A DNA stretch of 8,289 nucleotides from UBA11475 sp045593005 (lineage in GTDB: Bacteria; Bacillota; Clostridia; Christensenellales; Borkfalkiaceae): the NCBI GenBank assembly GCA_045593005.1, contig JAZNVV010000080.1:1-8289 (forward strand). Direction: 5' to 3'. Shown piece by piece: positions 6,706 through 8,289 of this stretch; the stretch's first letter is position 1; every line of letters begins with the position of its first letter. The translations under genes and the position numbers were made by a program. The notes beneath the pieces are model-generated. The model was not told the origin of the DNA. It did not search any database and worked only from the letters and a program-made list of their open reading frames with translations.

Positions 6706-7910
6706 TTAGTTTAGCCCCCAAGCGTTTTTAAAGTAGATTTTAAGAGCAGTAATCCACTTGATAACTTTTTGTCCGTCGGCTAGTTTAATGCGATAAATAT
6801 TTTCAGCATCTTGAAGTTCAAAATGGACGCCCGGCTTAAACGGGGTAGTTGGAAATAACTTTGTTTGGAAGATCTTTGTAACGCTTTCACCATTAATATT
6901 TGCCGTCAAAATAAATTCGTCTTTATTTAAGGTTAAATAACCTTCACCAGCCGGCTCGAAATGGCGATTTTTTCGTTAATCATTTCAATTTTAACGTCAG
7001 AAGATAGCGTGTATCCGTCCGATAAAACTTCGTTTTTAATGCTGTTTTCAATAGCGAGCGACCAAGCTGAAATAGTATCGTAATATAAAGGAATATCACA
7101 GTTTTGTTCTAATAAACTATATTCGTTGCTCTTTACCGAATACCCACAATTACTGCAGGTCATAACATTGCCTTTTGTCATAAAAGAAAATTCATTATGA
7201 CAATGTGGACACTTAAATATAACGTTTTCAAGTCCTTCAAGATTGTCGCCGTTCTTAAATTTAACTCCATTTACCTTTTGGTCGGCATATTCGTCGAATT
7301 TAAGGTGCTGTTCAACGACTTCTTGAACTTCTTCATTAGTCAAATTTTTAAGGTCATTTGCGTCGAAAAGTTTATAAATATTAAGGCTTGTCTTTCCTTT
7401 ACGGTGGATAGAACTCCACTTTGGATGAGATAGATACGTCCCCTTAATTTTACACACGTAAACGTCTTTAGCAAACCATTTAAGCGATTTGCCAGTAGAT
7501 GCTGGGATAGGGGTGTTTACACCGTTTTCACTCATTAGTCCTGCCGGATAGAACACAAGTGGCATATCGTTATCCAAAACAGCCTTCATTTTACGCATAT
7601 GAACTACGCTTGTTTGAAACTGATTTTTAGGAATTACTCTTACTCCTTTTAAAAGTGGCTGGATAGGATTTGACTGATAAAAAGACTGGCTTATAACAAA
7701 ATGAACCCTTCTTTTAATAGCCTTGCAGGCAGGCATAAAGTCGATAGCAGACGCGTGATTAGCAATTACGACGTACGCACCTTTTTTACCCTTGACTTCG
7801 TTGCGCTCAATTTTTAACCCAAGTTTATACCAAGAATATAATTTAGAGCCCCAAAAAAAGATTTTATATACGAAAGGATTAGGTTTTTTATAAGTTTTTG
7901 TTTTTTTCAT
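6706..7910 (-). pseudogene. Second PlsC-like acyltransferase with zinc ribbon, frameshifted near the 3' end
   Basis: Read from the ATG at 7910, the frame codes for 325 residues and stops at 6933 after an eight-residue tail (SSRLVKVI) unlike the paralogue. The other frame is open from 6960 to the TAA at 6706-6708 and continues the protein naturally (FEPAGEGYLTLNKDEFIL and onward). One missing T in the run at 6959-6961 explains this. Restored, the product is 401 residues against 420 in the neighbour. The domains are an acyltransferase with VVIANHASAID (47-57, H52 and D57), a YPAGLMSENG block (121-130) that lacks the Glu in the usual place, a zinc ribbon (C234, C237, C252, C255) and the beta-rich C-terminal region. 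The zinc ribbon is kept in the truncated form. The change may be a real mutation or an assembly error in a short homopolymer. No SD precedes the ATG, although a good promoter does. Confidence 0.8.
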
Positions 7911-7919
7911 AAAAAATGA

Positions 7920-7958
7920 CGACGTAAAAGTGTATTTGAATTAATTTTTGCTACGTCG
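7920..7958 (-). other. Leader hairpin just upstream of the frameshifted acyltransferase start
   Basis: CGACGTA (minus strand, 7958-7952) is perfectly complementary to TACGTCG (7926-7920), with a 25-nt loop and one further G-U pair. With transcription starting near 7961, the hairpin would occupy almost the whole leader and end ten bases before the ATG. No T-run follows at a distance typical of a terminator (only TTTTTT next to the ATG). It may protect the 5' end or control translation; the role is unproven. Confidence 0.4.
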
Positions 7959-7967
7959 CCCGAAAGT

Positions 7968-7996
7968 ATTTTAACATATTTTAGCAAAAGTTGCAA
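7968..7996 (-). promoter_or_regulatory. Promoter of the frameshifted acyltransferase gene
   Basis: On the - strand TTGCAA (7991-7996) and TAAAAT (7968-7973) are 17 bp apart, with TG one base before the -10 (extended -10). The leader would be about 50 bases. Confidence 0.7.
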
Positions 7997-8057
7997 CAAG
8001 ATTTTAAAAAATACCATTATTCGCCAAACTTAATTAAAATTTTACGGTGGTAAAAAG

Positions 8058-8069
8058 TTAGACGTCTAA
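8058..8069. promoter_or_regulatory. Perfect 12-bp palindrome upstream of the reductase promoter: operator candidate
   Basis: TTAGACGTCTAA is a perfect inverted repeat with no spacer, ending five bases before the -35 of the rightward promoter. It has more GC at its centre than the surrounding AT-rich DNA. This location suits a dimeric regulator. I do not recognise it as the site of a named family. Confidence 0.45.
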
Positions 8070-8074
8070 TTTTA

Positions 8075-8103
8075 TTGACAAAATATAATTAAAATTTTAT
8101 ACT
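8075..8103 (+). promoter_or_regulatory. Promoter of the reductase gene
   Basis: Consensus TTGACA (8075-8080) and TATACT (8098-8103) are separated by exactly 17 bp. A second TATAAT overlaps at 8103-8108 but is 22 bp from the -35. The start near 8110 gives a leader of about 110 bases, long for this window. Confidence 0.75.
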
Positions 8104-8134
8104 ATAATATAATATTTATATTATTAGTAAAAAA

Positions 8135-8171
8135 TTATGCGTTTGTCCGTTTTATAAGGCTGTTCGCATAA
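8135..8171 (+). other. Hairpin in the long leader of the reductase gene
   Basis: TTATGCG (8135-8141) pairs perfectly with CGCATAA (8165-8171) across a 23-base loop. It lies in the transcribed leader, 40 bases before the SD. No T-run follows, so it is not a terminator as it stands. I see no match to a riboswitch class I know. Confidence 0.35.
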
Positions 8172-8222
8172 AGAAGTAATATTTAATTATTAATAAACCT
8201 ATTAATAAGCAAGGAGCAATAC

Positions 8223-8289
8223 ATGTTCAAAATTGTTAGTAAAAAAGTGCTTAATCCTACGGTTACAAGAATTGACGTTTACGCACCAT
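8223..8289 (+). CDS. Start of a ferredoxin-NADP reductase alpha / SudB-like FAD/NAD-binding protein (partial, cut by window end)
   Basis: Only 22 codons are inside the window. The start MFKIVSKKVLNPTVTRIDVY followed by AP resembles the N-terminus of the sulfide/dihydroorotate-dehydrogenase-like FAD/NAD-binding subunit. That group is also annotated as ferredoxin-NADP reductase subunit alpha (NfnA/SudB type). Such proteins are about 280 residues, bind FAD and a [2Fe-2S] cluster, and pair with a glutamate-synthase-beta-like flavoprotein, usually encoded directly downstream, to couple NAD(P)H and ferredoxin in the cytoplasm of anaerobes. AAGGAG (8211-8216) six bases before the ATG fixes the start. 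With so few residues the assignment rests on recognition of the N-terminal pattern, and the partner gene is not visible. Confidence 0.65.
   Translation, partial: MFKIVSKKVLNPTVTRIDVYAP

Larger units (their letters stand above)
7911..8222. other. 312-bp divergent intergenic region with two promoters
   Basis: No coding potential is visible here. The region separates the leftward acyltransferase gene from the rightward reductase gene and holds one promoter for each, a 12-bp palindrome, two leader hairpins and a 14-bp AT-rich direct repeat (8031-8044 and 8086-8099, 55 bp apart). The interval between the promoters (about 7997-8057) is AT-rich and shows nothing else I can interpret. Confidence 0.7.

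Noticed and set aside
6706..6909. A separate 67-residue gene after the acyltransferase
   Set aside because: The apparent start is an internal TTG without SD. The frame is open upstream to the frameshift and aligns with the C-terminal part of the paralogue, so it is the tail of the broken gene.
6955..6980. Programmed -1 ribosomal frameshifting
   Set aside because: A GAAAAAATC stretch lies just upstream, but no X XXY YYZ heptamer is in the zero frame and no stimulatory stem-loop or internal SD was found. A missing base in the T-run fits the paralogue alignment better.
5774..7433. Rightward open frames inside the acyltransferase genes (5774-6022, 6347-6538, 7197-7433)
   Set aside because: They lie opposite conserved acyltransferase and zinc-ribbon coding sequence and have no translation signals.

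Overview
The window is AT-rich, uses the standard bacterial genetic code, and has strong AAGGAG-type ribosome binding sites, TTGACA/TATAAT-type promoters and many short hairpin-plus-U-tract terminators. This fits a low-GC Gram-positive (Bacillota), most likely a clostridial lineage. The gene families agree: an aspartate:alanine-exchanger-like carrier, an OmpR-type two-component pair, an AEC carrier, and the start of a ferredoxin-NADP reductase alpha-type (NfnA/SudB-like) protein typical of anaerobes. The exact taxon cannot be read from the sequence. There is no sign of phage, insertion sequences, CRISPR, tRNA or rRNA.

Layout. (1) 45-1472 (+): a 475-residue membrane carrier of the AspT/YidE type with two homologous halves and no regulatory RCK domains. 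It ends in a terminator and converges on (2) 1613-2230 (-), a TetR/AcrR regulator. (3) The 161-bp divergent region 2231-2391 holds a tetR promoter, a response-regulator promoter and a regular array of four hexamers spaced exactly 11 bp apart. (4) 2392-4124 (+): a two-gene operon, OmpR-family response regulator then short-loop sensor kinase, overlapping by ATGA. A bidirectional terminator separates it from (5) 4185-5192 (-), an AEC-family carrier with its own promoter. (6) 5302-6564 (-) and 6706-7910 (-): tandem paralogues combining a PlsC-like acyltransferase domain, a four-cysteine zinc ribbon and a beta-rich C-terminal region. Each has its own promoter, and the second is broken by a one-base frameshift near its 3' end. 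(7) 7911-8222: a divergent regulatory region with two promoters, a 12-bp perfect palindrome and two leader hairpins. (8) 8223-8289 (+): the first 22 codons of the flavoprotein reductase subunit, cut by the window end.

How the parts may connect. The two-component system and TetR gene share one control region. The 11-bp-phased repeats look like an OmpR/PhoB-family site (WalR- or PhoP-like) and sit at the -35 position of the tetR promoter, so the response regulator probably controls tetR directly. TetR may in turn act on membrane functions elsewhere. The acyltransferase pair points to lipid or envelope remodelling, with substrates unknown. The parts most worth following up are the 11-bp array, the acyltransferase-zinc-ribbon architecture with its frameshift, and the palindromic site at the reductase promoter.
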